Shown: positions 42,871-55,204 of the stretch, one piece after another | Layout: every line of letters starts with the position of its first letter | Numbering within the stretch: the stretch's first letter is position 1 | Made by a program: the position numbers and the translations under genes | The notes under the pieces: model-generated | What the model saw: the letters and a program-made list of their open reading frames with translations, nothing else | What the model was told of the DNA's origin: nothing | Database searches by the model: none | DNA from: Odontocerum albicorne | Taxonomy: Eukaryota; Arthropoda; Insecta; Trichoptera; Odontoceridae | Assembly: GCA_949825065.1 (NCBI GenBank) | Contig: OX463848.1 | Span: 32,455,491 to 32,519,490 of the forward strand | Direction of reading: 5' to 3' | Length of the DNA stretch: 64,000 bases

Positions 42871-43334
42871 ACTATAATATATTTCATTCAATAAATAAAA
42901 AAATATTAAATTTAAAAATCTAAAAAGTCAAAAAAATTACAATATGTACGCGCAATGAGCTTTTCCGACAAAAAGTACGAAATAGAAATAAATTTTAATT
43001 CTGATGTTTATTGCAACAAAAGGTCGTTTATTTTAATCGTTAATTACGTGTTATGGTAAGCAGACTAATTACCCTTTGTTATGGAAAATTTTACAAATAC
43101 GATTCGATTTAATTAGTATTGATATCCATAATGATTATAAATGATGCACGATGTTTTGTTAGTTTACTTAATGATAACATAATAACTTTTAAAGCGTATT
43201 ATTTACCATTTATTTGTATGCAAATATCCATTTAGTAAACTATATTTTTTTAACAAAACCACCTTTCGTATAATATCTACCCTTCAACATATCTAAATTA
43301 GGAATGGGGATATAAAGAACACTGTGGCTGGATG
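42871..43334. other. AT-rich stretch, nothing recognised
   Basis: No feature supported. Confidence 0.4.
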
Positions 43335-43612
43335 ACAATGTATTCGACCTCAGTAATCGAGTCTTAGAGTCGAGACCCATTTGAGAAAACACAAAACTAA
43401 CGGTTGGTCTTTATACGTATTGGTAACCTTTCAGCTCAATGATCTACAACACTCGCACACAAACTCGATGAGTACGAGTATTGTTACGAGATGCACTCTT
43501 TTACTAGATTGGAAACATTTTTTTTTTCTGGTATCATCAAAAATTGATCTCGAAAACCTCGGGTGGAAAATCAAGCGCCTTACCAAATTGGCAACGGAGG
43601 TTATCACCTTTG
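43335..43612 (-). mobile_element. SINE B copy
   Basis: On the minus strand: head with CCTCCGTTGCCAATTTGGTA and AGGCGCTTGATTTTCCACC, body with GTTTCCAATCTAGTAAAAGA, GTAACAATACTCGTACTCAT, and a last part GGGTCTCGACTCTAAGACTC. Full length. Confidence 0.8.
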
Positions 43613-44929
43613 ATTTTTTTATATAAAAAATAATTCAAAATTATATATTAATCATAAAAACATTATTATTAAAATGTCTAACTATTCCTTCATCTTTTGA
43701 CATTATCTATTTATCAATTTCGAATGTACATAGAAATGAAATAATTCAAACAAAGAAAAAAAATCAAATTAGTTTTGAAATAATTGCCAATTTTCAGAAC
43801 TGTCAAGTGATAAACCATGATGGGGAGAACTTTTTGTAAGCAGCTTATTAAAGATTTTTATAGAATAATTTGTTTAAGTGTTTTCTAACACTCCAAATAA
43901 AATAAAAAAGGGCATATGGTTGATCAGGATAAATTAGTAAGTTTCGCCTTAGCTTTTTGTATAATTATTATACCAATTGGATTATGGATATTTATAAGCT
44001 AAGTTGGTAAAACTTTTGTCTTAAACTAGGTTTTTTTGAGTTATATTTTCAGTGGTACAGAGATAATTTTTTCAGTAATTTGTTTCACTTTTCAACATTA
44101 AAATAGCCACTCGATTATGTTAAACAAATTTTGATATAAAATAAATAAAACATCCTTCTTTATATTTATTTAAGTTTAGATATAAACCAAAGAAAAAGAA
44201 TTTTCTTCTTGCTGGTGAATACAGTGTGAAAGTGGGTATTTCTTCTCATGAATGTAAAAGTGTCGAAACTGTTTATTTTATTTCCAATTGTTTATCTCCC
44301 GCAAATCAAACAAATCGTCAAACCCCGTCTCATACAAGTTAAGGTAGATAACGGTGATCTAAGAAAACAACTCGAAACAACGACATTACTAAAAACAAAC
44401 AAACAAAGCAACAGTAAGCGAATATTTCCCTGTTTGAAGGAGGAAACATATAAAAGAGAAGAGAAAACAAAAACAAAAACCTACGTGACACTTGAAGTTT
44501 GCTTGGATATAGAATTTTGCCATACAAAATAGTTGTTGTACAAAAAGTTTTCAGAAGAAACTTTTACAAGACTCGCAGAGGTAAATGGGACTTTAGGTTA
44601 TAGTTATTACGCAATAATGTTCCCGTTATGTTTCCAACTTTTCCGAATGGCACTTTACACTTGACTTCTGTTCCTCACCAAAATACAAATTGTGAAGCAT
44701 TCGTGTTTGTGTATTTTCTTCATTTATTTGCCACTCAATTGCACAAAAGTACAATCGGTGAGTTAATTGTCATGCGAAAATCTCTCTGAACCTACCAGAT
44801 ACAAATATAAGTTACACGTGTTGTTTTATTACCGGTTGAGTGGCAACAAACTTTTATACAAACAGAAAAAAGTCAGGGTGTATGCAAAATTAAAGTAGAC
44901 TAAAACTATCACCCACTAAGAGTGTTCGA
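43613..44929. other. AT-rich stretch, nothing firmly recognised
   Basis: AAGCTAAGTTGGTAAAACTTT at 43997 resembles a SINE head. A 94-codon frame at 44248-44532 (Lys- and Thr-rich) has no recognisable domain and is contradicted by an open antisense frame; not called. Confidence 0.35.
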
Positions 44930-45020
44930 GATATAGGTAGCGTCTTCAGCTTTATGAAGCACTTGAAAACAAGCCTTTTTGGGAGGTCTTGTCAACATTT
45001 ATGTAAGATAACTACACTAC
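44930..45020 (+). mobile_element. CR1/L2-like LINE (group 6), C-terminus
   Basis: Frame KSVRDIGSVFSFMKHLKTSL then FGRSCQH matches the end of the copy at 8560-8695. Confidence 0.65.
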
Positions 45021-45240
45021 ACCTAAAGCCAAATGTGTTACTGTCATATATGTATAATGGAAGATCTACCAAAGCTTTTTTGTAGTTCGTCTTCCCTTGG
45101 TAACTTTTCTGCGGTTTTCTTATCAAATATGTTTTTTAACCTATCCAGGTAAAAACAAGTATCTAATCTAAAAACTGCAGCTACAACCTTCCTTTTTTTT
45201 ACTCAACTGATATAAATTTAGTTAAAAATACTGTTTAATC

Positions 45241-45330
45241 AGTCAATAATGGTGGTAGCGGATTTCGAGAGCTTTGAGGAGGGCCTGCTCTCTAAACGGT
45301 GCTATATAAATTGTCCTTTCACTATTTTTG
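45241..45330 (+). mobile_element. SINE C fragment
   Basis: GAGGGCCTGCTCTCTAAACG and GTGCTATATAAATTGTCC then TTTCACTATTTTT match the SINE C body. Box B is not recognisable. Confidence 0.5.
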
Positions 45331-45899
45331 ATCAGAGAACATGAGGAATAGAGTATAAAAATAGAAGAAAGAATAGAGAAAAAACAAATTAAATAATTGA
45401 AAAGAAATAAAGTGGTTTTCAGTCGTTTATTAAAGAAAAACAGTGTGAAGGTACATTTTTTGCAGAAATAAACATTATAAATAGTGAACGGAAAGTGATG
45501 AACTGGAAATGCCAAGTGGCGGTTTCTGCTAAGGCGCAACACAATTCCTGTTCAGAGACACGTTCAACATTTTCGGGGAGATGTGTAAGGGCAGTAGGGT
45601 AGTTAAGAATATTACATAATGTCGACAATACATACACATATTGACTTTCAAATAATTGATTTTTTTAACAATTTTATACGACGTGATCATATTTTCTATG
45701 ATAGAATATGCTTGGCACTGAGACAATTTGCAGTCGTTGAAATTTGTGAAGTTGCTATTCAGTAAATCCCAGAGAGCATTTGTGCGCAGTCGAGAATAGG
45801 TAACAACAAAGACTGCACGGGAAATATTTTAGTTTCAGGCGTATACTCGTATATGCCAAAAATTTTATTTCACATTATCTACGAAGAGTCCACGCAAAA
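45331..45899. other. AT-rich stretch, nothing recognised
   Basis: Several minus frames of 65-99 codons overlap here; none carries a recognisable motif. Confidence 0.35.
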
Positions 45900-47420
45900 T
45901 ATTATGAAAAATTTTATTGAAAAATCCTAGTGATGAAATTGAATTAATCGGAGGAATTGAATAATCATTACATAAAATGGTACGAAAACATTATTGGATA
46001 GATTACATAAATTATTTTACTTATTTGAAAAATCACATTATTATAATATAAAATGAACCAACAGAAATAACTTTATCATATATGTTTTATTGTAGAACTT
46101 TTGGATACATCGTTGAAACATTTTATTTAAATAATCGTACATTATTATTACATTGATCATTAAAACTACAATATTTCAAAAATTGTAATCTGATATTAAA
46201 GGATTAATCGAAATAATCGGTTCATTAAAAAAAACGATTAATGAATTTTTTATTGGTCTTAAGGATCGATGTATTTGAAAAATATTACAATCATATTATT
46301 GGATAGATCATTATAATTATCTTCTTTGCAAAATCGAACAGTGATTTAAATAAATAAATATAGGTTTATTGACAGCAACATAGTGTGTACATGTATCCTG
46401 AAATGGTATATCGCAGAATAATTTCGAAGAAAATACATTTAAGAGAGAAGCTTTCAAAAGGTCTGGGCACATCTCATAACATCCCCCAGTCAAAAATAGA
46501 GGGTGAGTCAGGACTTGAAGACATCAGATTTTTCTCAGCTCAACCCTTGTACATGTGAATTAAAAAAATAATAACGACAGAAAATGCGGAGTTGATACAA
46601 TTAATTCACTGTATAGTATACAAAAATAGGTTCACATATACAAAAAAAAAACACAAGTCAATTTAATAAGATCATTCGAAGAATAAGCAAAATTGAACAA
46701 ATCACCGTCTTCATTATAAATTGAGCCGTGATTTCATTAGATCGTTCTGAGGAATAAGTATATTTTAAAAGTATCCCAATTATATTATTCAATAAATTGT
46801 CGTCTTCTTTATAAATTGAACGATGATTTAATTAAATCGATCGATGAGTCAGCGTATTTGAATAATCGTTCATTTTTTGATGACTCGTAAAAACCGACCT
46901 TTGAAAAATATTTTACTTCATCGAATCGAAATCTGTATACCAGGATAATACTACAAATATTGTACATTCAGATCATTATAAATGTATTATTTGAAATAAA
47001 TAATAGTGATTGAATCGAATCCATCAAAATTATTGCATAGTAAAATTGAACTGTTATTTAATAAGATCGATCAACGAATCAGCATATTTGAATAATCGTG
47101 CATTTTTTTAATATACTGTATTATAAGGACCGATATTTGAAAATATTAAGAATCTGTGTAGCAGGATTCAAGAACAAAGACATTATTGAACAGATCGTTA
47201 TAAATGTTCATAGTATTTAAAAAAAAAAATTAAAAAATTAAGTACCGGCATATTTGAATAATCATAAAGTGATATTTTTTGATAGATCAGAAGAATCGAA
47301 ATCTTACAATGTGATATTGTTGAATGAATCATGAGTATCAGAATAAAAATTAATTACAATTAACTATCTTTTGTTTCGTTATAAATTGCATTCAATTGTT
47401 ATCGTGACCGTATCAACTGT
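45900..47420. repeat. Very degenerate AT/GATC-rich repeat region
   Basis: Phrases such as AATTAAATCGATCGATGAGT, GCATATTTGAATAATCGTGC and TATTGGATAGATCATTATAA recur with many changes between 45950 and 47400 (for example 46850 and 47065). It looks like an old tandem or nested repeat, interrupted by a LINE group 11 tail at 46348-46570. Confidence 0.5.
46348..46570 (-). mobile_element. LINE group 11, 3' tail
   Basis: On the minus strand: GGGTTGAGCTGAGAAAAATC, GACTGGGGGATGTTATGAGA, and an end of CAATAAACCTATATTTATTT with an AATAAA signal. Parallel to 47588-47825 and 60135-60400. Confidence 0.72.
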
Positions 47421-47587
47421 TGATTAAATCGAACATTAAAAATATAACAATACAGTGTTAACATTTGTTTCTAATGTTTGAATATGCAATCGAAACTCGG
47501 ACATGGCAAAAATATTATGAAAGTACAATAAATATGGTGGAAAACAATACAATATATGAATAAGATAAGTTTTAAGATAATAATATA

Positions 47588-47825
47588 TGGTAAATAAATA
47601 AATATAGGTTTGTTGATAGCAATATAGTACGTACATATTTTATTTAAATACACTTCAAAAACGCATAAATGGCAGATAATACGTTCAAGAGAGAAGCTAT
47701 CCAAAGGCTAATCTAATAACATCCCCCGGCCAAGATACACCCCACAAATATAGGGTGAGCCCAGCCGCGGGGACACCAGATGTTTTTCAGCCCACACCCT
47801 TGCATATGTAGAATAAGAAGAAAAT
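47588..47825 (-). mobile_element. LINE group 11, 3' tail
   Basis: Most GC-rich copy: on the minus strand GGGTGTGGGCTGAAAAACAT, GTGTCCCCGCGGCTGGGCTC and GGCCGGGGGATGTTATTAGA, ending CAACAAACCTATATTTATTT. A short frame (AEKHLVSPRLGSPYICGVYL) crosses it, so part may be a coding end. Confidence 0.75.
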
Positions 47826-47959
47826 ATGTATATAGGTCTTTTACGAATTTTTGTGTTATAGATTACATTATTAAATACAATAAACGATGTATCACTAAAA
47901 AAACCGCCTTTTTCCCTTCCACTAAACAATTTTTCACATTATCAATTTTTGTTATTTTA

Positions 47960-48060
47960 TTTATCTTTCAATAGTAGTGGGTACGAATTTTGAGTTGGAA
48001 TACTTTTAAGGAAGGTCTGTTCTCTAAACGGTGTTATACGGGTATAAATATTCCTCTTAT
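47960..48060 (+). mobile_element. SINE C fragment
   Basis: AGTAGTGGGTACGAATTTTG is a box B-like start, then AAGGAAGGTCTGTTCTCTAA and ACGGTGTTATACGGG. Confidence 0.5.
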
Positions 48061-48124
48061 TAAAATTAAAACAGGGATCAGAATGGGAATAGTATGGGAG
48101 TTACTCGTAAAAACGAGGAATATT

Positions 48125-48397
48125 TTGAGACACTCTTCGGTCCCAGGAATCAAACATTTGATATAAAAACCATCAGAGTAGGCAAGTAACTCACAGTTCA
48201 AAATTTTACGTGTTAGCAATACTAACCCACATGATAAGGAAACAATAGCACGTCTAATGCGTGTGAGTATTATTGCAAGACGAACTCTTTAACTAGACTT
48301 AATCTATTTTTATTTATTCTTTTTTTTATCATCAGAAATTGATTCCAAACCATCAAATGGAAGACCAATATATTACCAACTAGGCCACAGAGGTTAA
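48125..48397 (-). mobile_element. SINE B copy
   Basis: On the minus strand: CTCTGTGGCCTAGTTGGTAA (box A), then GATTAAGTCTAGTTAAAGAG, CTTGCAATAATACTCACACG, GTGAGTTACTTGCCTACTC and GATTCCTGGGACCGAAGAGT. Near full length. Confidence 0.85.
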
Positions 48398-49483
48398 ATA
48401 ACCGCATTTACTGGATTCGTATTTCTGCCAAAAAAGTTACAGCACTATATGAAGTTAAATTATAGAACATGTTTTTATATGATGTGGCTTAATGTAATAA
48501 ATAACTAACATTTAAAAATCAAATTTTGTGTCTCACCAACCACCATACATCATATCATTTCAACTACTTCAAAGCAAAAAACGAGCGATGGATATCACTC
48601 AACCTCAACTAACGCCTTGCTCGTTAGAATTTATTGCGTTCTTCATAAAATCGCACTCTTATAAAACCTAGAGAAAAATATAATGCACCTAATCTAACAC
48701 TTCGGTCAGCTGCAAAAATGAGGATGTCAACAAACCCTTCCATCTAGTTTGGTCCGCACTTCGATATCATCTTCCCACATTAGACTGAAGCCACGGATTT
48801 CTTTATCTTAAAACCGGTAGATAGTTTGAAATGGGCGTCAATTCATTAACATTCGAGTAAACGATAAAACAGTACGATTTTTTTATCAGCAATATTAATG
48901 TACATTTTTTGTAGTCGTCAGTTGTGGTGATAACTTAGAAATAAAAACAATGGTTACATTTTGCCAAAGTAGACATTACAGATTATATAAATACAAATAT
49001 ATATAAATACATACAAAAAATTTTGCGATAAATTTTATAATACAAAGACAAAAGATTCATTTCGTAACATAATTAAGAAAAATGTAAAAAATAAATTTAA
49101 AACCGATCCCCTGAAGACAACGAGACAAAACAACGCTTTGTTAAATAAGTAATCACAAGAAAAAAAACTCAAAGAAGAATGCACCCTTTGAAAAGACTTT
49201 TCCTGCAAACTCCTGACAACAATGTTTGCTGGACTGTAAAACGAGACTAACAGGGGAGACTTAAGATTTTTCTTCCAATTTTGCTTTACGTTTTGCATAA
49301 AACAAATTTTATTCAAAAAAAGTTTTTTATTAGTCTGTAGACGCTTTAATTTGTTCTAGCCAGAAAATGTTAGATCTTTATAGTATACACATATATAAGA
49401 AATTAATATTTATAATACACACATATTGACTAAACGGGTTAAACAATTCAGTTCAGTTCAATCCCACCTCCACGCACGCTATT
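48398..49483. other. AT-rich stretch, nothing firmly recognised
   Basis: A slightly GC-richer patch at 48690-48830 has an antisense frame WKGFVDILIFAADRSVRLGA, of no known family. No gene supported. Confidence 0.35.
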
Positions 49484-49497
49484 ATTGAGGACAAAAT

Positions 49498-50656
49498 AAG
49501 TCCCTATCCAGCGCGATCAACATTGAAAGATCGAAATCCTCTTAATTTTTTTGAGCGACGAAAAAGGAACTGCGCAAATGGGCTACTTCTCCGATGGCGA
49601 CATACCTGACTGAAAAGGATAGTGGTGACGACAATCTTATGGTCCGACATCACGGGAAAAGAAAAATGACTCACAGCGTATATATTTTTTCCTTATAAAG
49701 TGGCTTAGAGTTGAAACAGACCACCAAGTTGCCAGTACTTTCGCAGAAAATTTCAAAAGCGTCAAAACTATCCTTTAACGCCATTAGTTAGGAGTAGCCA
49801 ATCGCTCCGAAGATAAACTAATATAAGGCTAATTAGAGTTCCCACCGGAAATCACAGATTCGATTTTCATCTCAGTACCACAGAATGTGCTCGGTGGATT
49901 GATTCAGATGGCCGCAAAAATTGCAACAAGGCGAAGGGACAAGTTTGGCAGTAAAGCTCCCATGGCTATAGAGAAATCGACTAGTCCAGTCCAAGGAGCC
50001 GAGGTGGGCCCTGATGCAATGAAATAATTTAAATATCTATCTTCCCACAGATGACGACCAACGATGTTGCCAAATTGACAACTGTGCCTCTAGATAGGCT
50101 TTAAAAATCGCGCGAAGGGTTATTTCTGGTAAGAGGTGAAGGCGAACTATAATCGCGGCCAACCTTTACTGAGAAGGATAATCGCGATGCATCGCTGGAC
50201 CTTCAGGTTCAACGGAGTGAGCCCCGTTAGGACCAAAATTGCTTCCACCAAGCATGTCCTATAAGCCGGCTTAAACAATTACATGCACTTACCTTATATA
50301 TAAAATCCAAAGTGATTTTATCTCTCCACACCGTCAAGTTTACCAGGACCGTGTTTTATCTTCCACCGGCCCTGCTCGTGTCCACGGCGGCCGCTAATGG
50401 CACCTAGTTGACTAATTATGTTTGACTTGTGATGTTTGCACGGTTCTACCCCTGTTTGCTCGGGGCCCGGCAGGAAGCGCCGGCTCTAATGGAGGTGGAG
50501 ATTGGCAAGTAGGTACTTACTCGAAAGGAAGACACCGTCTCGACCGTCCATTAGGCGATGGACAGGATGATCGACTGGTTCGGAAGCGAGGAACAATATC
50601 TTATGTATATTAATACTAATCGATAAAAAAACACTGTCATTTAGAACTAGGATATA
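49498..50656 (-). mobile_element. R1/Jockey-type LINE (group 8), 5'-truncated, 14-bp TSD
   Basis: ATTGAGGACAAAAT flanks the insert exactly (49484-49497, 50657-50670). The 1159-bp insert is clearly GC-richer than its surroundings. Minus-strand frames show AYRTCLVEAILVLTGLTPLN, LKVQRCIAI (palm/thumb to C-terminal region), AYLEAQLSIWQHRWSSSVGR, RFLYSHGSFTAKLVPSPCCN and FCGHLNQSTEHILWY. The last is the C-terminal zinc knuckle C-C-N-F-C ... TEHiL typical of R1-clade and Jockey-like proteins. Frames break several times. The 3' end is at the left and lacks a poly(A) tail, as in some R1-clade elements. Confidence 0.85.
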
Positions 50657-50670
50657 ATTGAGGACAAAAT

Positions 50671-51339
50671 CGGTGCAGTGAAGTCTTGAAAAAATTAAAA
50701 TTCAATAACTTGTCAAAAATTGTTTATGAAAGTATGTTGGATTCTTCCTTTGTACAAAAACATAATGCATGTTGAGCATAACAACCCACAACGGACTTTA
50801 TACTGTCCTACCTTAATCTGTTGTGGCTGACACTGTCTTCGAGTGCCTTGTGCAAGTGCGCTGATATGTAAACAGTGTAATGTATTTTATATTTATTTAA
50901 AGAAAATTCAGAGATTGAAAAAATATCGCTATTGAAACTTAGCATTAAGTTGGTCCTGTGAGTTTCATTTGATAGAAACGAATTAAAAATACATTTTTTT
51001 ATAATAAATACAATATGATGATAAACTATCATTCGCGATCAAGTGTGATTGTCAGACAACCTGTGGATGGAAAACGTTTGTGCGTGTGTTGGTTCATTGA
51101 ATTAAAGCTTTCATTTCAGCTAGCCTACAATTTTAACATATCAACCCTAAGTTCCGATTAGAAGGACACACATTTCCAAAACGAGTTATTCCTGCTGCAG
51201 ACGTTCGTTTGATAGTATAACATTGCGCTTTTTTATGTTGTTTTAAAGTGCTTTAACAATATACAATAATCTGTATGTAAGCTACATAATAACTTTGATT
51301 TAGATGTTAACTGGTCTAAGAGCAAAATCAGCCCGGAAG
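50671..51339. other. AT-rich stretch, nothing recognised
   Basis: No feature supported. Confidence 0.4.
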
Positions 51340-51415
51340 TTAATTCGCCAGGAATCGAGCCTGGGGCATCCATGATTGCTTACCGTTAGACCATAGTCAC
51401 CGACAATAATTAATA
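51340..51415 (-). other. tRNA-like fragment with good T-arm
   Basis: On the minus strand: TGGTCTAACGGTAAGC (box A) and a T-arm CCAGG-CTCGATT-CCTGG with perfect 5-bp stem. The anticodon arm is too short and the acceptor stem does not pair, so it is a tRNA-derived remnant. Confidence 0.5.
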
Positions 51416-51559
51416 CATACTCGTACATATCAGCATGTCATGTGCATTTTATGGAAGACATAAATAACAGATCTCAACACCTTTCTATCCACACACACAC
51501 ACAGTATCTAACCGTGTCTCGCTCACACTATGTACATATAGCAGTAAATGGTTTTCTGA

Positions 51560-51850
51560 TACCCTATCATTTATTCAGATGAAATTTCTCCTACTATCTC
51601 CTTTCATAATTTATTTGATCTTCTTCTAACTAGCTGTTTATTCATTTTAGACATTTATATAATTTTTTTTGTATGTTCTTCCCGGCTTATTTATTATCAT
51701 AATACATCTTAAGTATCTCAACATTTATTTTTAACTCTACTTACGTATACAACATCCGTATCTTACAAACAATTACTTTTATTCTAGCGTTTCTAATCCT
51801 ATCATTAACAAAATAACCTTATGATTATAGACCATTGTAACAAACTACCA
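51560..51850 (-). mobile_element. Possible LINE remnant
   Basis: On the minus strand fragments like RNARIKV and LKINVEILKMYYDN recall the iRn--Ik ... wqW-GHv region of insect LINEs, with a CTTCCCGGCTTATTT tail. Highly decayed. Confidence 0.3.
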
Positions 51851-51869
51851 CCAAATAATATGAGAAGGG

Positions 51870-52445
51870 GTTGCCGGTTTTATTTACTTAGGCTCCAGTA
51901 ATCACCAACAATAAAGGATGTGAGGCTGAGGTGAAAATATGAACTGGAATAGAAAAACTGCGATGTCAAAGCTGGAAAAGATATGGAAAAGCAGAACTAT
52001 CACTATGACGAAAATGTGCCCAGTTAAGTCTCTCGTCTTTTCAATATTCATGTATGGCGCGGAGACTCGGACTCTGAGAGAAAGTGAGAGACGTAGAATA
52101 GATGAATTTGAAATATGAGACTGGAGAAGGTTGTTATGAATCCAATGAACAGAAAGGCAAACGAACGCCTCCATTCTAAAAAAATGAGAATAACCGACAG
52201 ATTGTCGATAATATGCCTTCGACGAGTCCTCCGATTCTTTGGGCACATTGCTCGTGGCCAAGGAGACAGTTTGGAGATGTTTGTGGTTCCTAATGCATTG
52301 GGCGTTCCTAATGCATTGGACTGACTAAGGGAGAGACGTAACTGGATTAGCCTTAACAACTACTCTTCAAGCCGCAGAATGCAGGGATGGATGAAGTGGA
52401 GTTGTCAGAGGTTATCATGGGAGTAACGATGCTAAGTCATAAACT
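51870..52445 (+). mobile_element. LINE group 2 (endonuclease/RT type), C-terminal third
   Basis: Readable pieces in order: ITNNKGCEAEVK, TAMSKLEKIWKSRTITMT, LVFSIFMYGAETRTLRESER, RRIDEF, RITDRLSIICLRRVLRFFGH, IARGQGDSLEMFVV, and the 3' end at 52350-52445. This is the classical insect EN-RT LINE block (YLGs-iTn-g-ceaEvk-R ... mYGaEtwtl ... RrlrffGHiaR---dsLE). Frameshifts at 51900, 51940, 52115. Group 2 fragments also lie at 16085 and, inverted, at 57888. Confidence 0.92.
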
Positions 52446-53329
52446 AAACCACAGGATGGTAAGTCTTTAATACATTATACCACCTAAGGATATTTGTCGC
52501 AATGCATGTATTTCTTTTTTGAAAATGAATGGTCAATAAATAACAAATATTTGAAGATTGGAAAATTCTGAAAAGTTCTGAGAGTTTTTTTTCTACAACT
52601 ATTTCATCCTTTTACTTTCTCTTGTATCTTGATCTCCATTGAGTTATTAAATTTATATTTACTCGTATTTATTTACTAGTCCCATCAATAATGACAGAAG
52701 TAAATATTTTGTTTCCTTTATAATTATGTGCTTGTCGTGTTGCTGCTTTTCGAGAGTCTCGCTTGCTCGTCGTGATTGACGCGATCGTCTCTTCCTTTTA
52801 GTATTTGCAGCTCTTTTTGAAAGCTATTTTTATCATTTTGATGCATAAAAATAAATTTCTTTTACTTTAAATGTTGGCTTGATGAGATAGTCGAAAATTT
52901 ATACATTAGGATAATTTTCGAAATGATGAGTTAAATCCTTTCCGAAATGAAACTTGATGTCTTTGGTAATGTAGAATACGAACGAAACAAAACCCAGAAC
53001 ATAGTTAATATTTGGAAAAAAAAACTTTACAAAATGTTCATTTATTTACATAGCAACATTATAAAGAGAGTAAGAGTGACATGTGAACCTAATAATTGTA
53101 TTAATGTTTTGAATATTAGAAGAATCGAGCATTCTTACTCATAATAAACTGCTTTCTTGTTTTGGCATTTTCCTATTCAAATATTTATTTGCCAAAGTTA
53201 TATAGTATAATATATTTTAATCGGAAAGGGACAGCTGTCAAATAATATTTGATAAATGAAAATGTTTCAAAACATGTTTTGAATATAGAACTCTTTGCAT
53301 TTTGTACAGTGGCCAAAGTATAGACGAAG
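52446..53329. other. AT-rich stretch, nothing recognised
   Basis: A small GC-richer clump at 52736-52800 (GTCTCGCTTGCTCGTCGTGA) has no assignable identity. Confidence 0.4.
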
Positions 53330-53400
53330 AAAATTATTTATTCATAGATTGTATCCCGAGTGGAAGTGGCATTAAGTGAGTTTGCTTTCTAAATGGCGCA
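53330..53400 (+). mobile_element. SINE C fragment
   Basis: AGATTGTATCCCGAGTGGAA, then GAGTTTGCTTTCTAAATGGC. Box B is degraded. Confidence 0.45.
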
Positions 53401-54629
53401 GCGCTTAGTTAATTGTTTGTTTATTTTTTAATATAAAACACAACAATCATAAATGTCTACGAAAATTTGCTATAAAAATATATATTACTATAAATTTTGA
53501 TATTTAAACTTGAATACGTTTGGGGTTTTTTTTTCAGCATATACCTAAAATGTTTTCCACGAATCAGCTCACAAATAATTTCAGTTCAAGTAACCATTAA
53601 AATGTCACCGAAATTTCGCCGACTTATCAGCTTTCCGATCGCAAAATGGCAAAATATACTTTTTTCGCGAGGGCGACCCCAAAAAAATCCTACTCATGCG
53701 AAGAGATCAAACGAATTACATAATAATAATGTTAAATCAAACGTGAAATTTCGAAAAAAACTCTCAAGTTTTGCTTAAAGGTAAATAAAGATTTCAACGT
53801 TTAGGGGTTACTTCGAGGAAACTCTTAAATAAAGATGTAGATTTTTTTATGTATTGCTATTTTTATTTTGATACAGAAGAATTATAAATATTTTTCCAAA
53901 CAATAAATATGTTTAAAACATTTCATGAAATAGAATTTCTAAAAGTGGGTAGTACGGGCCATAATATAGCAAGCTTGATTTACACATAAGCTTCCCGGGT
54001 ACATTTATCTGCAGGATTTTTTTTACAAATATACCTTTTTTCTTCAGAATTTATTGTTTAATTGGCGCTTAATAGATTTTTAAAGTAAACACGTTGAAAA
54101 AAGATTTATTTTACCTTCAGTATTGTATTATAACATGTGTAACACATTGGAATTTATAGGTGTATTATTTGAAATATACGATATGTATTCTGTATTCTGA
54201 TATCTGTTATATTTTGGTTTATTTTTTCTTCAAATAAATAACCTGGGAAAAAAGTTGTACAGTTTGCATACATTTTCAAAATATATTAATTCACATACCA
54301 AAAAAAACCTTTGTTCTAATATTAAAACACTCATTAACATTCAACATTTCAGTGTAAACTGTATTCACTGAAACATGTTTTTCTCATCATATTTTCATTT
54401 GATTATATAAACGATATGTTTAACAACCTTTTGACAAAATCAATGAAAAATAAAGGACAAAACAAAAAATATATTTAAGATATAACATAGTTGAGTATTC
54501 TTAGTCACTGCATTTCATATTTAATCTAAAGTTTAATTTGTAGCGTGAAGTCACTTGGTTTTTTTAGCATGTTTTGTTGTTTTAAACATGTTTTCTTGTC
54601 TCACACCCAACTTTTTTTTTTTTTGTAAC
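53401..54629. other. AT-rich stretch, nothing recognised
   Basis: A 93-codon plus frame (53497-53778) with a basic C-terminal half has no recognisable motif. Long A/T runs. Confidence 0.35.
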
Positions 54630-54700
54630 AATTTTCAACACAGAACTCCTTTCAAGAGTTTGTTTTCTAAACAGCGTTACATAAATTATCATTTTATTCC
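54630..54700 (+). mobile_element. SINE C fragment
   Basis: TCAAGAGTTTGTTTTCTAAA and CAGCGTTACATAAATTATC then TTTTATT match the SINE C end. Confidence 0.45.
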
Positions 54701-54896
54701 AAGTATTTTACTTTAGTTTGTTTAAATATCGTTTCAAATATATGTATCTTTTAAACATTAATGTTAACTGTTCATTTGTTTGAAGAAAGGAAACGAAAAT
54801 AACCAATTTCAATAAATAACGTACACGTGTACCTGCGCTTTAGATATATTTTTTCAACAACAGAGAAAACGTCGCACGATCGTCTCCAAAATATGA

Positions 54897-55100
54897 TGAA
54901 AATAAAAGGTCTGATAACGGGATTTGAACTCTCGTCTTTCTTCTTTCCTGGAAATCATTGTAATAGCCAACGATTTGTCTTTAAAAAATGACGAAAAAAA
55001 AAAGTTGCGAGCGTGACATCTGTTTTCAATAGTTCAGGTGTCAAATATTGTTTCCTGGAAGGAAGAAAGTCGGGAGTTCGAATTCCGACAGCAAATGTTT
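54897..55100. repeat. Inverted pair of tRNA-like segments
   Basis: Minus 54897-54962 (TTTCCAGGAAAGAAGAAAGA then CGAGAGTTCAAATCCCG) and plus 55035-55100 (TTTCCTGGAAGGAAGAAAGT then CGGGAGTTCGAATTCCG) are the same box B-bearing segment in opposite orientation, 70-75 bp apart. Confidence 0.75.
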
Positions 55101-55204
55101 CCTATAATCTTGTTTTCAAATTTATTTTATTTTATGCTTAATTTTTATTTTTTTCTAAAATATCTTTTTAAAGCATATAACTTCGTTTTAAGATGTTTAA
55201 CCGT

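Noticed and set aside
44248..44532. 94-codon Lys/Thr-rich frame
   Set aside because: Low complexity, no domain, and an antisense frame of 62 codons is equally open.
51340..51415. Functional tRNA gene
   Set aside because: T-arm and box A are good, but the anticodon arm is too short and there is no acceptor stem.
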